Positions 20,049 through 29,904 of a DNA stretch of 64,000 nt are shown here, one piece after another. The notes below the pieces were generated by a model. The model was not told where the DNA came from. It ran no database searches and saw only the letters and a program-made list of their open reading frames with translations. Made by a program: the position numbers and the translations under genes. Within the stretch, counting starts at the first letter, position 1. Each line of letters starts with the position of its first letter. The stretch is from an uncultured Clostridia bacterium (GTDB lineage Bacteria > Bacillota > Clostridia > TANB77 > CAG-508), in contig CAOPES010000007.1 of NCBI GenBank assembly GCA_948502395.1, positions 53,847-117,846 of the forward strand. The letters run 5' to 3'.

Positions 20049-20081
20049 AAAGGCTGGTTTAAAAAAGGGAGGATATGTATA

Positions 20082-21527
20082 ATGAAAACTAAATTAAGAA
20101 AAACAAAAATAGTAGGAACAATAGGACCTGCAAGTCAAAGTGAAGAAATGTTGACAAAGCTAGTAAATGCTGGGTTAAACGTAACAAGAATTAACTTTTC
20201 TCATGGTGGATATGAAGAAAATGGAGAAAAAATTGAAACAATTAAGGCAGTAAGAGAAAAATTAAACAAACCAGTAGCATTACTATTAGATACAAAAGGA
20301 CCTGAAATTAGAACAGGTGTATTAGAAACAGGAAACGAAAAAGTAACAATAAACGAAGGTCAAGAATTTACATTTGTAAATGATGATATAATTGGAAACA
20401 ATGAAAGAACAAGTATAAGCTACAAAGAATTATACAAAGATGTTCAAGTTGGTTCAACACTATTAGTAGATGATGGAGCAATTGAATTTGAAATAACAAA
20501 AATAGAAGGAAAAGACATTGTATGTAAAGCATTAAATACAGGAAGATTAGGAAGCAGAAAAACAATGAACGTTCCAGGTGTTAAGCTAGAATTACCAGCT
20601 TTAACTCAAAAAGACGTAGATGATATAACAGAAGGAATTAAAAGAGGTTTTGATTATATAGCAGCTTCATTTGTAAGAAAAGAAGCAGATGTTAAAGCTT
20701 TAAGAAATTTATTAGATTCAAACGGTGGAGAAAGAGTAAAAATAATTTCTAAAATAGAAAACCAAGAAGGTATAGACAACTTTGAAGAAATTTTAGCAGC
20801 ATCTGACGGAATAATGGTAGCACGTGGAGATATGGGTGTTGAAATACCAATGGAACAAGTTCCAATAGTACAAAAACACTTTATAAAAAGATGTAACGAA
20901 GTTGGAAAACCAGTAATAACAGCAACACAAATGTTAGAATCAATGACACAAAACCCAAGACCAACAAGAGCAGAAGTAAGTGACGTTGCAAACGCAGTAT
21001 ATGACATTACAGGAGCTATAATGCTATCAGGAGAATGTGCAATGGGAAAATACCCAGTAGAATGTGTTGAAGCAATGAACAAAATATCAACAGCAATAGA
21101 AGGAAGTATAAACTACGGTAAAAGATTTGACAAAAAATCAACAGGAAAATACGTAGAAAAAGATTTAGAAAGTGCAATTGCATATTCAACATGTGTAACA
21201 GCAAAACACATTGATGCAGATGCAATAGTAGCATATACACATAAAGGTGATTCTATAAGAAAATTAGCAGGATTAGGAGCAGGATGCCCAATATTTGCTA
21301 TAACAGATGACGAAAAAACATATCATCAATTATCAGTATCATTCAATGTAACTCCTGTTCTATGTAAAGGAGAAGCAACAATTGAAAATACAATAACAAA
21401 AGGAATTGAAAAATTAAAAGCAGAAGGAATTTTAGAAGCAGGAGATACAGTTGTTTTATCAGGTGGAGCAAAAATATTACCAACAGACGGAGAAAACAAA
21501 GTTATAGGTGGATATGTAAAAATATAA
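20082..21527 (+). CDS. pyk: Pyruvate kinase
   Basis: Last step of glycolysis, phosphoenolpyruvate plus ADP to pyruvate plus ATP. The 481-aa protein has RKTKIVGTIGPAS at the start, the substrate motifs NFSHGG and DTKGPEIRTG, the catalytic KIENQEGI, MVARGDMGVEIP, and TATQMLESM. It lacks the extra C-terminal PEP-utiliser domain of Bacillus pyruvate kinases. Start ATG 20082 is supported by GGGAGG 7-8 nt upstream and by the promoter at 20019. An in-frame ATG at 20007 lies before the promoter and is rejected. Confidence 0.97.
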   Translation: MKTKLRKTKIVGTIGPASQSEEMLTKLVNAGLNVTRINFSHGGYEENGEKIETIKAVREKLNKPVALLLDTKGPEIRTGVLETGNEKVTINEGQEFTFVNDDIIGNNERTSISYKELYKDVQVGSTLLVDDGAIEFEITKIEGKDIVCKALNTGRLGSRKTMNVPGVKLELPALTQKDVDDITEGIKRGFDYIAASFVRKEADVKALRNLLDSNGGERVKIISKIENQEGIDNFEEILAASDGIMVARGDMGVEIPMEQVPIVQKHFIKRCNEVGKPVITATQMLESMTQNPRPTRAEVSDVANAVYDITGAIMLSGECAMGKYPVECVEAMNKISTAIEGSINYGKRFDKKSTGKYVEKDLESAIAYSTCVTAKHIDADAIVAYTHKGDSIRKLAGLGAGCPIFAITDDEKTYHQLSVSFNVTPVLCKGEATIENTITKGIEKLKAEGILEAGDTVVLSGGAKILPTDGENKVIGGYVKI

Positions 21528-21539
21528 CACAAAATATGA

Positions 21540-21581
21540 GAAAGCAAGATTTTGAAGAAAGCAAAATCTTGCTTTCTTTTT
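21540..21581 (+). terminator. Strong terminator after pyk
   Basis: Perfect 14-bp stem GAAAGCAAGATTTT / AAAATCTTGCTTTC with a 9-nt loop and T5. Confidence 0.9.
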
Positions 21582-21638
21582 GCAAACAAAAAGTATACAT
21601 AAAAGTTTCCATAAAGTGGTAAAAAATCCTAAAAACCC

Positions 21639-21667
21639 TTTACAAAGTTTAAATAATGTAATATAAT
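21639..21667 (+). promoter_or_regulatory. Sigma-A-type promoter for the surface-protein locus
   Basis: TTTACA (21639-21644), 17-nt spacer, TATAAT (21662-21667). It predicts a leader of about 120 nt before the gene at 21795. Confidence 0.7.
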
Positions 21668-21696
21668 GTTGTATGTAAAAATGTAGCTTTGAGTAT

Positions 21697-21743
21697 ACCA
21701 CGAAAAAGCTTGTATCCGTAGGGAAGATACAAGAAATAGTGGT
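21697..21743 (+). promoter_or_regulatory. Structured 5' leader of unknown class
   Basis: Nested stems: outer ACCAC (21697-21701) with GTGGT (21739-21743), and inner CTTGTATC (21709-21716) with GATACAAG (21726-21733). The apical loop is CGTAGGGAA, and the purine-rich internal loops are GAAAAAG and AAATA. It lies between the promoter and the Shine-Dalgarno of a surface-protein operon. I could not match it to a riboswitch class I know well. Confidence 0.5.
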
Positions 21744-21794
21744 TATTTAAAACTCTTGAATAACTAATTATATAAATTTATAGGGGGGTTCATA

Positions 21795-22793
21795 ATGAAA
21801 AGATTTAAAATCAAAATTATGACTATGGCATTACTAGTAGTAATGGTTGCACTAGCAATACCAGTAAACGCTTTCGCAGCACAAGCAGAAATGCAAGTTG
21901 TAAAAGTAGAACAAGATTACATAATCTATCTTAAAGGATTAGCAGATTCGAAATTTCAATATGCTATAACATCAGAAAAAGGAGCAGAAGAAGTCGACTT
22001 GAATTATATCAATTCAGTAGAAGATGAAGATAATAATCAAGTAATGCTAATTGAAAGTGATAAAATAGCACAAGGAACTAACTATATTCATACAAAAGTA
22101 AAAGACGGAGACAAAGAAGTAAAAACAGTAAACGAAATAAACTTCGAGACTCAAAGCTTTAATACAGAAAAAATGGAAATAGTTGAAAACACAACAAAAA
22201 GAATAAAGACAGAACTAAAAACAAACTTAGAAAAAATAAATGAAGTAAGAGACGGGATGCAATATACAGAAACAATTGGTGGATTACAAATAGTAGATGA
22301 CGAAAACGCAACATACTATTATGAAAGAACAAAACTACCAGCAGACCAATATTCAAAACTACAAGAATTAGCAAATGAATTAAATATTGGATATGAAGAA
22401 AAAGATATGTATTCAAAAATAGAATATGCAAACGAATTTTACAACTTATATAATTCACTAATCGAAAAAGCAAAATGGGAACCAGTAGAAAAAGACTTAA
22501 TAATAAAACAACCAATAGAAGCACAAAAAGGTGAACAATATGTTGTATTACTTAAAAAAGTAGCACAAGACGGAACAGAAACATATGATGCAAAATTTAT
22601 GACATCATATAGAGAAGACGAAGAAGAAAAAATACCAGGAAAAACAGAAACAAAAATAGTACAAGAAACAGCAAAACTACCAATAACAGGAGACAGCATT
22701 ATACTATTTGCAATATTAGCAGTTATCGTATTAGCATTAATCCTTATATTTGTAAGAATGAAAAAATTACAAAACAAAGAAGAAAAACACTAA
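21795..22793 (+). CDS. Secreted cell-surface protein with LPxTG-type sorting signal
   Basis: The 332-aa protein has an N-terminal signal peptide (hydrophobic core about 9-23, cleavage near AFAAQA) and a Glu/Lys-rich extracellular body. Its C-terminal cell-wall sorting signal is LPITG (about 297-301), a hydrophobic helix and the basic tail RMKKLQNKEEKH. The motif makes it a sortase substrate, and the sortase gene begins 1 nt after its stop codon. No enzymatic domain is recognised. A GGGGGG Shine-Dalgarno lies upstream and the operon is preceded by a structured leader. Confidence 0.85.
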   Translation: MKRFKIKIMTMALLVVMVALAIPVNAFAAQAEMQVVKVEQDYIIYLKGLADSKFQYAITSEKGAEEVDLNYINSVEDEDNNQVMLIESDKIAQGTNYIHTKVKDGDKEVKTVNEINFETQSFNTEKMEIVENTTKRIKTELKTNLEKINEVRDGMQYTETIGGLQIVDDENATYYYERTKLPADQYSKLQELANELNIGYEEKDMYSKIEYANEFYNLYNSLIEKAKWEPVEKDLIIKQPIEAQKGEQYVVLLKKVAQDGTETYDAKFMTSYREDEEEKIPGKTETKIVQETAKLPITGDSIILFAILAVIVLALILIFVRMKKLQNKEEKH

Positions 22794-22794
22794 A

Positions 22795-23385
22795 ATGAAA
22801 TTAAAAATATATAAAACAATATTTGCAACACTGCTCATAGCAGTAATTGTAGTAATAGGATTAATAGCTGTAAAATACGGAAAAAACTATTTAAATGACC
22901 AAGAAACTCAAAAAGTAGTAGAAACATTTTCAAGAAGTTTAGAAAACGAAACAAAAGAAAATGTAACTATGAATGGTTACAAAGTAATTGGAATAGTAAA
23001 AATTCCAAAAATTGAGTTAGAATACCCGATACTAGATATAGACACATACAACCCAGAAGAGACAAAAGAACCAATGAAAATATCAATAGTAAAATATTGG
23101 GGTGGTCAAGTAAATGACTATGGAAATTTGTCAATAGCAGGACACAACAACTATGACGGAACAATGTTTGGAAAAACAAAACACCTGGAAATAGGAGATA
23201 TAGTAGAACTTACAGACTTAAACGGAAATACAATAGCATATCAAATATATGACAAGTTTATAACAGATCCAAATGATATAACAATTCTTGCAACAAATGA
23301 CAATACCATAAGAGAAACAACACTAATAACATGTACAAATGGAAATAGAGAGAGACTTATATTAAAGGCAAAAGAAACTAAATAA
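22795..23385 (+). CDS. Sortase
   Basis: Membrane-bound cysteine transpeptidase that attaches LPxTG proteins to peptidoglycan or to each other. The 196-aa protein has an N-terminal membrane anchor (about 8-26) followed by the sortase beta-barrel. IPKIELEYPIL is near 70, catalytic His117 is in IAGHNNY, catalytic Cys180 is in TLITCTN, and the conserved Arg (185 or 187) follows shortly after. Small size and the short spacing from Cys to Arg suggest a class D/E-like enzyme, but the class is uncertain. It is sandwiched between its likely substrate and a giant surface protein. Confidence 0.9.
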   Translation: MKLKIYKTIFATLLIAVIVVIGLIAVKYGKNYLNDQETQKVVETFSRSLENETKENVTMNGYKVIGIVKIPKIELEYPILDIDTYNPEETKEPMKISIVKYWGGQVNDYGNLSIAGHNNYDGTMFGKTKHLEIGDIVELTDLNGNTIAYQIYDKFITDPNDITILATNDNTIRETTLITCTNGNRERLILKAKETK

Positions 23386-23404
23386 TAAAAGGAGGAAATC
23401 TAAA

Positions 23405-26400
23405 ATGGCAGGAAAAGTAAAAATGCCAAATAAGAAAACTACTATAACAGTAGCCATAATAATTGCAATATTAGCAGTAGTAATAGCAATAGGTACAGTA
23501 GTATTCTTGAAAGACAGGGGTAGCACAGAAGCTGCTGAAATAGAAAGCAATCAATTTGCAGAACAAGAAAATGGAACAGCAGGAAATACACCAGCAGAAC
23601 AAAACAATGGAGAAGTAGCTGAAAATCAAGGAACTTTACCAAATGCAGGAAATGAACAAAACCCAGCAGGTGGAGTAGCAAATGTAAACAATGGTGGAGT
23701 ACAAAATAACCAAATAGCAGGGAATGCAGGACAAAATGCAGCAGCAGACAATATACAAGAAACAACAATACAAAGAACTGAAACAATTGAAATAGCAGAA
23801 AGACAAACATTAGAAGGACACTATGTTGGTTGGACACCAATGTCAGTAAATGCTGATTTAAACTATGCAAAACTTATAAATGCAAAAAAAGATAATTTAG
23901 AAATAAACAAAATATGTGATACAAAAACAGGAGAAAACACAACAACAAGAGGAGAAGTAATTACATATAAAATTTCAGTAAAAAATAATTCAGAAAAAGA
24001 TTTAGAAGGAATTGAAGTAAAAGACTTAATTCCAGAAATGACAACATATGTAGAAAATTCATCAAATTTTGAAGCAACAGAACTTACAGGAAAAGATGGA
24101 AAAACTGTAATAGCTTTAAAGTGGAATATAGACTTAAAAGCAGGAGAGGCAATAGAAATAAGCTTCCAAGTAAAAGTTTCAGAAACAGCAACAGGAACAA
24201 TTAAAAACGTAGCTGTTGTTAATGGAGAAGAAACAAACGAAACACACACAGCAATAGTAACATCAACAAAAACAGCTGAAGTTATAGGAAAAACAGCAAA
24301 AGAACCAGCAAAAGTTGGAGACAAAATCAAATATACAATCACTGTAAAAAATACAGGAGATATAGCTGGTAAAGCAAATGTTAAAGACGAAGCTTTAGCA
24401 AAATTAATCGAAGACGGAATTTTAGAAGTAGAAGAATCTTCTAAAGAAACAGCTGAAAAATTAATGGCTGGAACAGATGTAGAAGTTGTAGCTGATTCAG
24501 AAAGCAAAGTTGAATTTACAGTTGTTGTTAAAAAAGTTAGCGGAGCTATTAAAAACGTAGCAACTGTTGGTGAAGAAAAACCAGAAGAAACAGTTGATAC
24601 AACAGACTATACAATTAAAAAAGAAGTAACAAGTACAGCTAAAAACGAAAATGGAAAATACGCTCTAGGAGAAACAATAACATATAAAGTTACAGTAACA
24701 AATACAGGAAATACAGTATTAAAAACTGTTACAGTAAATGATAGCAATTCAGAGGAAAAAGCTAGAACAGCAACAAATATTGCAGTAGGTGGAAAGGCTG
24801 AATTAACATTTACACATATTGTAACAGAAGATGATATTAAGGATAAAGAAGTAGTAAATGTTGCAACATCAGACGGAAAAGAAACAGAAAAAGTAACAGT
24901 TGAAACAGAAGAACCATTTACAAAATATGACTTAGTAAAAACTGTAACAGGAACAGATAAAGACAAAGACGGAAAATATGACTTAGGAGAAACAATAACA
25001 TACAAAGTAATTGTAACAAATAAGGGAAATCAAACAGTTAAGGACATAGTTGTAAAAGATGATAACTCAGAAGAGAAGACAAGAACAATAACAGAAGAAA
25101 TAGCACCAAACGCAAGTGCAGAAGTAACATTTACACACATTGTAACAGAACAAGACATCAAAGCAGGAGAAGTAGTAAACGTAGCAACAATAGGTGATGA
25201 ACCTTCAAATGAAGTAACAACAGAAACAGAAGACCCAATTACAAAATATGACTTACACAAAGAAGTAACAAGTACAGCTAAAAATGAAAATGGAAAATAT
25301 GCCTTAGGAGAGACAATAACATACAAAGTAACTGTAACAAATAAAGGAAATCAAACAGTTGAAAACGTGGTTGTAACAGATAACAACTCAGAAGAAAAAA
25401 CAGCAACAGCAAAAGGCCCAATAGCACCAAACGCAAGTGCAGAAGTAACATTCACACACATTGTAACAGAAAAAGACATCAAAGCAGGAGAAGTAGTAAA
25501 CGTAGCAACAATAGGAAATGACCCTTCAAACGAAGTAACAACAGAAACAGAAGACCCAATTACAAAATATGAATTGGAGAAAACTGTAACAAGCACAGCT
25601 AAAAACGAAAATGGAAAATATGCTCTAGGAGAAACAATAACATACAAAGTAACTGTAACAAATAAAGGAAATCAAACAGTTGAAAACGTAGTTGTAAAAG
25701 ATAGCAACTCAGAAGAAGGAACAGCGACAGTAAATGGAGAAATCAAACCAGGAGAAAGCAAAGACGTAACATTTACACACATTGTGACAGAACAAGACAT
25801 CAAAGCAGGAAAAGTAGTAAATGTAGCAACAATAGGAAATGACCCTTCAAACGAAGTAACAACAGACACAGAAGATCCAATCACAAAATATGAGTTAGAG
25901 AAAGCTGTAACAAGCACAGCTAAAAACGAAAATGGAAAATATGCTCTAGGAGAAACAATAACATACAAAGTAACTGTAACAAATAAAGGAAATCAAACAG
26001 TTGAAAACGTAGTTGTAAAAGATAGCAACTCAGAAGAAGGAACAGCGACAGTAAATGGAGAGATCAAACCAGGAGAAAGCAAAGACGTAACATTTACACA
26101 TATTGTAACAGAAGCAGATGTTAAAACAGGAAAAGTAGTAAACGTAGCAACAATAGGAGATGAACCTTCAAACGAAGTAACAACAGAGACAGAAGACCCA
26201 ATTACAAAATATGAATTACACAAAGAAGTAACAAGTACAGCTAAAAACGAAAATGGAAAATATGCTCTAGGAGAAACAATAACATACAAAGTAACTGTAA
26301 CAAATAAAGGAAATCAAACAGTTGAAAACGTAGTTGTAAAAGATAGCAACTCAGAAGAAGGAACAGCGACAGTAAATGGAGAAATCAAACCAGGAGAAAG

Positions 26401-29400
26401 CAAAGACGTAACATTTACACACATTGTAACAGAAGCAGATGTTAAAACAGGAAAAGTAGTAAATGTAGCAACAATAGGAGACGAACCTTCAAATGAAGTA
26501 ACAACAGAGACAGAAGATCCAAATCCAAACTTTGTAGTAACAAAAACAGCGACAAAAGTAAATGGAACTAATGTAAATGGCGAAATAGCTGTAAAAGTTG
26601 GAGACATAGTTACTTATGAAATAACAGTAGAGAACACAGGAAACGTAACTCTAGAAAACGTAGTTGTAACAGACCAATTAGTACCAGAATTTAGCCATAC
26701 AATACCAACACTAAACAGAGGTACAGACAACAAAGTATCAGTAACAGTTGAATACACAGTACAAGAAAAAGACATAAAAGACGGAAAACTAGTAAATATT
26801 GCAAAAGCAACAATACCTGAAAAAGAAGAAACAGGAGAAGAAGAATTACCAGTTTCTAACATAGCAATAGAAAAACATGTTGCTGAATACAAAAATGGTG
26901 CGTACACAATTTTATCAGCAGAAGCATTAGAAAGCACAACATATAAAGTTGGAGACACTGTATGGTATGCAATTACAGTAACAAATAATGGAGAAGTAGC
27001 TGACACAGTAACAGTGACAGATACTCTAGCAACTGGATTAGCATATGCAAATGAAGCAAGTGAAACAATTAATTACAATAGAGATACAAAAACAATTACA
27101 TGGAATACACAATTAAATGCTAATGAAACAAAAACATTATATATTAAAGCAACAATAACAAATTCAGCAATAACTGGAACACCAGTAGATAGTATAACAA
27201 CAGGAACAAGCTGGTGGAAAACAAATAATGGAGATATTACAACAGGAAAACAAGAAGCAGCAGCAAAATTATTTATAAAACTAGACGGAAAAATTCTAGA
27301 AAATGATCAAGATAATCATTATACTGACACAAAAGACTATACAGGATGTGTAGCAAAAGTAAATCTTACAGCAAAGAACTTATCAGGAGATAATGTACAA
27401 ACAACAGATGCAAATGCAATAAAAGTCGGAACAACAGTAACTCCAACAACAGTTGAAGAATATTCAACATTAAATTACCAAATATTCCAATACATTATAG
27501 ACGGAACAGACTTAAATACAATAGCTGAAAACATCAAAAATGACTCAAAAGCAAAAGCTAAAGGAATAACATTTAATCCTGAAACTCAAATGATAGTATG
27601 TTATGTATTAAAAACAGAAAGTGATGGATATCATATTGATGCAGTAATTAGACCTAAGGCTGAAACAAAAATAGACTTATATAATGTGGACAATATAGCA
27701 ACTGTAAATGGTAAAGATAGTGAAAAAGTTACAATAGTAGTAACAAATTCAACAGAAATTGCAAAAGTAACAGTTAAAAAAGAATGGGCAAATACTACAA
27801 GCACACCTGAAAGTGTAGATGTTCAACTATATGCAGGTGCAAATGCAACAACAGAAATAGCAACATTAAATGCAGAAAACAATTGGACTTATACATGGGA
27901 CGAATTAAGTAAATATGATGCAAGCAACAAAGAAATTAATTACTCAGTAAAAGAAATAAGTGTAGACCTAGAAAACCAAAATGTAACAACATTTGAAAAT
28001 AATGACACAAATGGAGATTACAAAGTAACATATGCAACAACAGGAAACACAACAACAATAACAAATACATTTGTAAAACCAGAAATAAATGTAACAAAGA
28101 AACAATACGACAAAAACGGTGCTGAAATGACAAATGGTACAAAAGTAGAATATGGAGATACAATTACTTATAAAATAGTAGCAACAAACTCTGGAAATGC
28201 AGAAGGAACAGTTACATTAAAAGACACAGTACCTACAAACTCAGAATTAGTTGGAAATATAACATTAACACAAGGAAGAAATAAAACTAATTTAACAGTT
28301 GATGAGTTAGTAGCTGGAAAAGTGGTAACATTAGTAGAAAACGAAACAGCAACAATAACATTCACAGTAAAAGCAACAGCTTATGCTGGAGAAAAAGTAA
28401 CAAATACAGCTTATTATAATAAAGATGATGAAGATAAACCAACAGAAACAACACAAAGTGATATTGAAGCTAAAACACAGGTAATACCAACGAGTACAAG
28501 TACACAAGTAGTAACAAAACCACAAAAAGCAATTTTAGTATTAGACTTTTCAGGAAGTATGAAAGGTACTAAACTTACACAATTAAAAAATGCAGTAAAT
28601 AGTTTTATAGATAAATTTATGGAAGTGAATTCACAAAATCAAATTATGCTAATTGAATATGATAAAGATATCATAAATAACACTCCATATGGATTTACAA
28701 ATAATAAACAAAAATTAAAAGAGAAGTTGGAAAAAGATCAAGCAGATAGTGGAACTAATATTGACTTAGGATTAACAAAAGCTAACCGAGAATTAGAAAA
28801 ATTAAGTGCAGAAGAAATTTCATCAACAAGTGTTATATTAATGACAGATGGTTCACCATATCACTATTATGACGATAAAACAAATAAAATAGAATCATGC
28901 AGTAGTAATAAAGAAAAAGGTAGACAAGAAGCAATTGATTCAGCTCAAAAAATCACTGATAGAAATGTACCACTATATGCAGTAGGTTTCAAATGTAGTA
29001 CAGAAGCTAGAAACTTAATGAAAAATATAGCAAAAACAAATAAAGACAATATTTCAGATGCTGAAAAAATTAATAAATATTATTCAGAACCTGAAAATGG
29101 AGACGATTTAAACTTTGTATTTGAAAATATAGCAGACTCAATAGTATCAGAAGCAGACGGAGAACCAATCAACGTACAAACAACAGAAGGAAAAATGCTT
29201 ATAGCAGACGGATTTGAAGCTGGTCAAAACGTAGAAATCTATACAGGAGTATACACAAAAGGAACATCAACACCAAAAGCAACATACTCTTGGAGCGAAT
29301 TCATATCATCAGACTATGTACAAGAAAACGAAGATGGAACAATAACATTTGACTTAACACAATATATGAAAGACAACAATATAGCAGCAAGTGAAAAAAT

Positions 29401-29818
29401 AACAATAAGATTTGTAGATCCACAAAAAGCAAATACAAAAATGAAATCAGCTAGACTAATGTCATTAGTAATAGATGCAACAGAAGATGCTGAATCAGAA
29501 GAAGACATAGCAGAATATGAACAAAAAATAGAAAAAGCAGAACAAGCAAAAACAACACCAGTAAAAGAAGACAGCAAACCAGAAACAACAGAAACACCAA
29601 ATAAAGAAACAACAAACAACAACACAGTAGTAGAAACAGAAAACACAAAACCAAGTACAGACAGCAAAGAAAATGATAGCGAAGAAATCAAAGACAAAGA
29701 AAACACTACTACATCAACAGAAAAACCAGTAGAAACTACAAATACTACAACAGAAGAAACTATCAAAAACAATCAAACTAGCGAAACAGACAATACAACT
29801 TCTAATGTAAATGAATAA
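23405..29818 (+). CDS. Giant surface protein with DUF11 repeats, Cna-B-like and von Willebrand A domains
   Basis: The 2137-aa protein has a non-cleaved-looking N-terminal membrane helix (about 12-36) and a Gln/Asn/Glu-rich stalk. About ten conserved-repeat (DUF11) beta-sandwich units with the phrase GETITYKVTVTNKGN follow, six of them in a tight tandem array. Further on come a Cna-B-like segment (VTVKKEWANT, about 1455-1560) and a vWA domain with a complete MIDAS (DFSGSMKG near 1715, SGTNIDLG, MTDGS). The last 120 residues are Thr/Glu/Asn rich. There is no LPxTG and no C-terminal helix, so anchoring is presumably by the N-terminal helix. Likely an adhesin or pilus-like stalk. GGAGG lies 8 nt before ATG 23405. 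Confidence 0.88.
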   Translation: MAGKVKMPNKKTTITVAIIIAILAVVIAIGTVVFLKDRGSTEAAEIESNQFAEQENGTAGNTPAEQNNGEVAENQGTLPNAGNEQNPAGGVANVNNGGVQNNQIAGNAGQNAAADNIQETTIQRTETIEIAERQTLEGHYVGWTPMSVNADLNYAKLINAKKDNLEINKICDTKTGENTTTRGEVITYKISVKNNSEKDLEGIEVKDLIPEMTTYVENSSNFEATELTGKDGKTVIALKWNIDLKAGEAIEISFQVKVSETATGTIKNVAVVNGEETNETHTAIVTSTKTAEVIGKTAKEPAKVGDKIKYTITVKNTGDIAGKANVKDEALAKLIEDGILEVEESSKETAEKLMAGTDVEVVADSESKVEFTVVVKKVSGAIKNVATVGEEKPEETVDTTDYTIKKEVTSTAKNENGKYALGETITYKVTVTNTGNTVLKTVTVNDSNSEEKARTATNIAVGGKAELTFTHIVTEDDIKDKEVVNVATSDGKETEKVTVETEEPFTKYDLVKTVTGTDKDKDGKYDLGETITYKVIVTNKGNQTVKDIVVKDDNSEEKTRTITEEIAPNASAEVTFTHIVTEQDIKAGEVVNVATIGDEPSNEVTTETEDPITKYDLHKEVTSTAKNENGKYALGETITYKVTVTNKGNQTVENVVVTDNNSEEKTATAKGPIAPNASAEVTFTHIVTEKDIKAGEVVNVATIGNDPSNEVTTETEDPITKYELEKTVTSTAKNENGKYALGETITYKVTVTNKGNQTVENVVVKDSNSEEGTATVNGEIKPGESKDVTFTHIVTEQDIKAGKVVNVATIGNDPSNEVTTDTEDPITKYELEKAVTSTAKNENGKYALGETITYKVTVTNKGNQTVENVVVKDSNSEEGTATVNGEIKPGESKDVTFTHIVTEADVKTGKVVNVATIGDEPSNEVTTETEDPITKYELHKEVTSTAKNENGKYALGETITYKVTVTNKGNQTVENVVVKDSNSEEGTATVNGEIKPGESKDVTFTHIVTEADVKTGKVVNVATIGDEPSNEVTTETEDPNPNFVVTKTATKVNGTNVNGEIAVKVGDIVTYEITVENTGNVTLENVVVTDQLVPEFSHTIPTLNRGTDNKVSVTVEYTVQEKDIKDGKLVNIAKATIPEKEETGEEELPVSNIAIEKHVAEYKNGAYTILSAEALESTTYKVGDTVWYAITVTNNGEVADTVTVTDTLATGLAYANEASETINYNRDTKTITWNTQLNANETKTLYIKATITNSAITGTPVDSITTGTSWWKTNNGDITTGKQEAAAKLFIKLDGKILENDQDNHYTDTKDYTGCVAKVNLTAKNLSGDNVQTTDANAIKVGTTVTPTTVEEYSTLNYQIFQYIIDGTDLNTIAENIKNDSKAKAKGITFNPETQMIVCYVLKTESDGYHIDAVIRPKAETKIDLYNVDNIATVNGKDSEKVTIVVTNSTEIAKVTVKKEWANTTSTPESVDVQLYAGANATTEIATLNAENNWTYTWDELSKYDASNKEINYSVKEISVDLENQNVTTFENNDTNGDYKVTYATTGNTTTITNTFVKPEINVTKKQYDKNGAEMTNGTKVEYGDTITYKIVATNSGNAEGTVTLKDTVPTNSELVGNITLTQGRNKTNLTVDELVAGKVVTLVENETATITFTVKATAYAGEKVTNTAYYNKDDEDKPTETTQSDIEAKTQVIPTSTSTQVVTKPQKAILVLDFSGSMKGTKLTQLKNAVNSFIDKFMEVNSQNQIMLIEYDKDIINNTPYGFTNNKQKLKEKLEKDQADSGTNIDLGLTKANRELEKLSAEEISSTSVILMTDGSPYHYYDDKTNKIESCSSNKEKGRQEAIDSAQKITDRNVPLYAVGFKCSTEARNLMKNIAKTNKDNISDAEKINKYYSEPENGDDLNFVFENIADSIVSEADGEPINVQTTEGKMLIADGFEAGQNVEIYTGVYTKGTSTPKATYSWSEFISSDYVQENEDGTITFDLTQYMKDNNIAASEKITIRFVDPQKANTKMKSARLMSLVIDATEDAESEEDIAEYEQKIEKAEQAKTTPVKEDSKPETTETPNKETTNNNTVVETENTKPSTDSKENDSEEIKDKENTTTSTEKPVETTNTTTEETIKNNQTSETDNTTSNVNE
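24607..26520 (+). repeat. Tandem 321-bp repeats inside the giant surface gene
   Basis: About six consecutive units, five at an exact 321-bp period (107 aa each). The last three are nearly identical in DNA, including silent positions. Each unit carries GKYALGETITYKV and FTHIVTE. Such an array can change copy number by recombination, and copy number may be under-called in short-read assemblies. Confidence 0.9.
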
Positions 29819-29845
29819 TATTCACAATCATTAAGTAGTGCAAAG

Positions 29846-29880
29846 ATAGAAAGAGTACCAAACCTACTCTTTCTATTTTA
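29846..29880 (+). terminator. Terminator after the surface locus
   Basis: Perfect 12-bp stem ATAGAAAGAGTA / TACTCTTTCTAT, 7-nt loop, then TTTTA. Confidence 0.85.
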
Positions 29881-29904
29881 AATTATAAAACAGGGGGAAG
29901 CAAA

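Noticed and set aside
20007..20081. Longer pyruvate kinase starting at 20007
   Set aside because: The extension spans the promoter at 20019-20048 and has no ribosome-binding site, whereas GGGAGG precedes ATG 20082.
24607..26520. CRISPR-like spacing of repeats
   Set aside because: Repeat units are 321 bp and coding. There are no short repeat-spacer units and no cas genes anywhere in the window.
24607..26607. Series of evenly spaced 97-98-aa ORFs on the minus strand
   Set aside because: Antisense shadows of the 321-bp repeats in the surface protein gene. No ribosome-binding sites.
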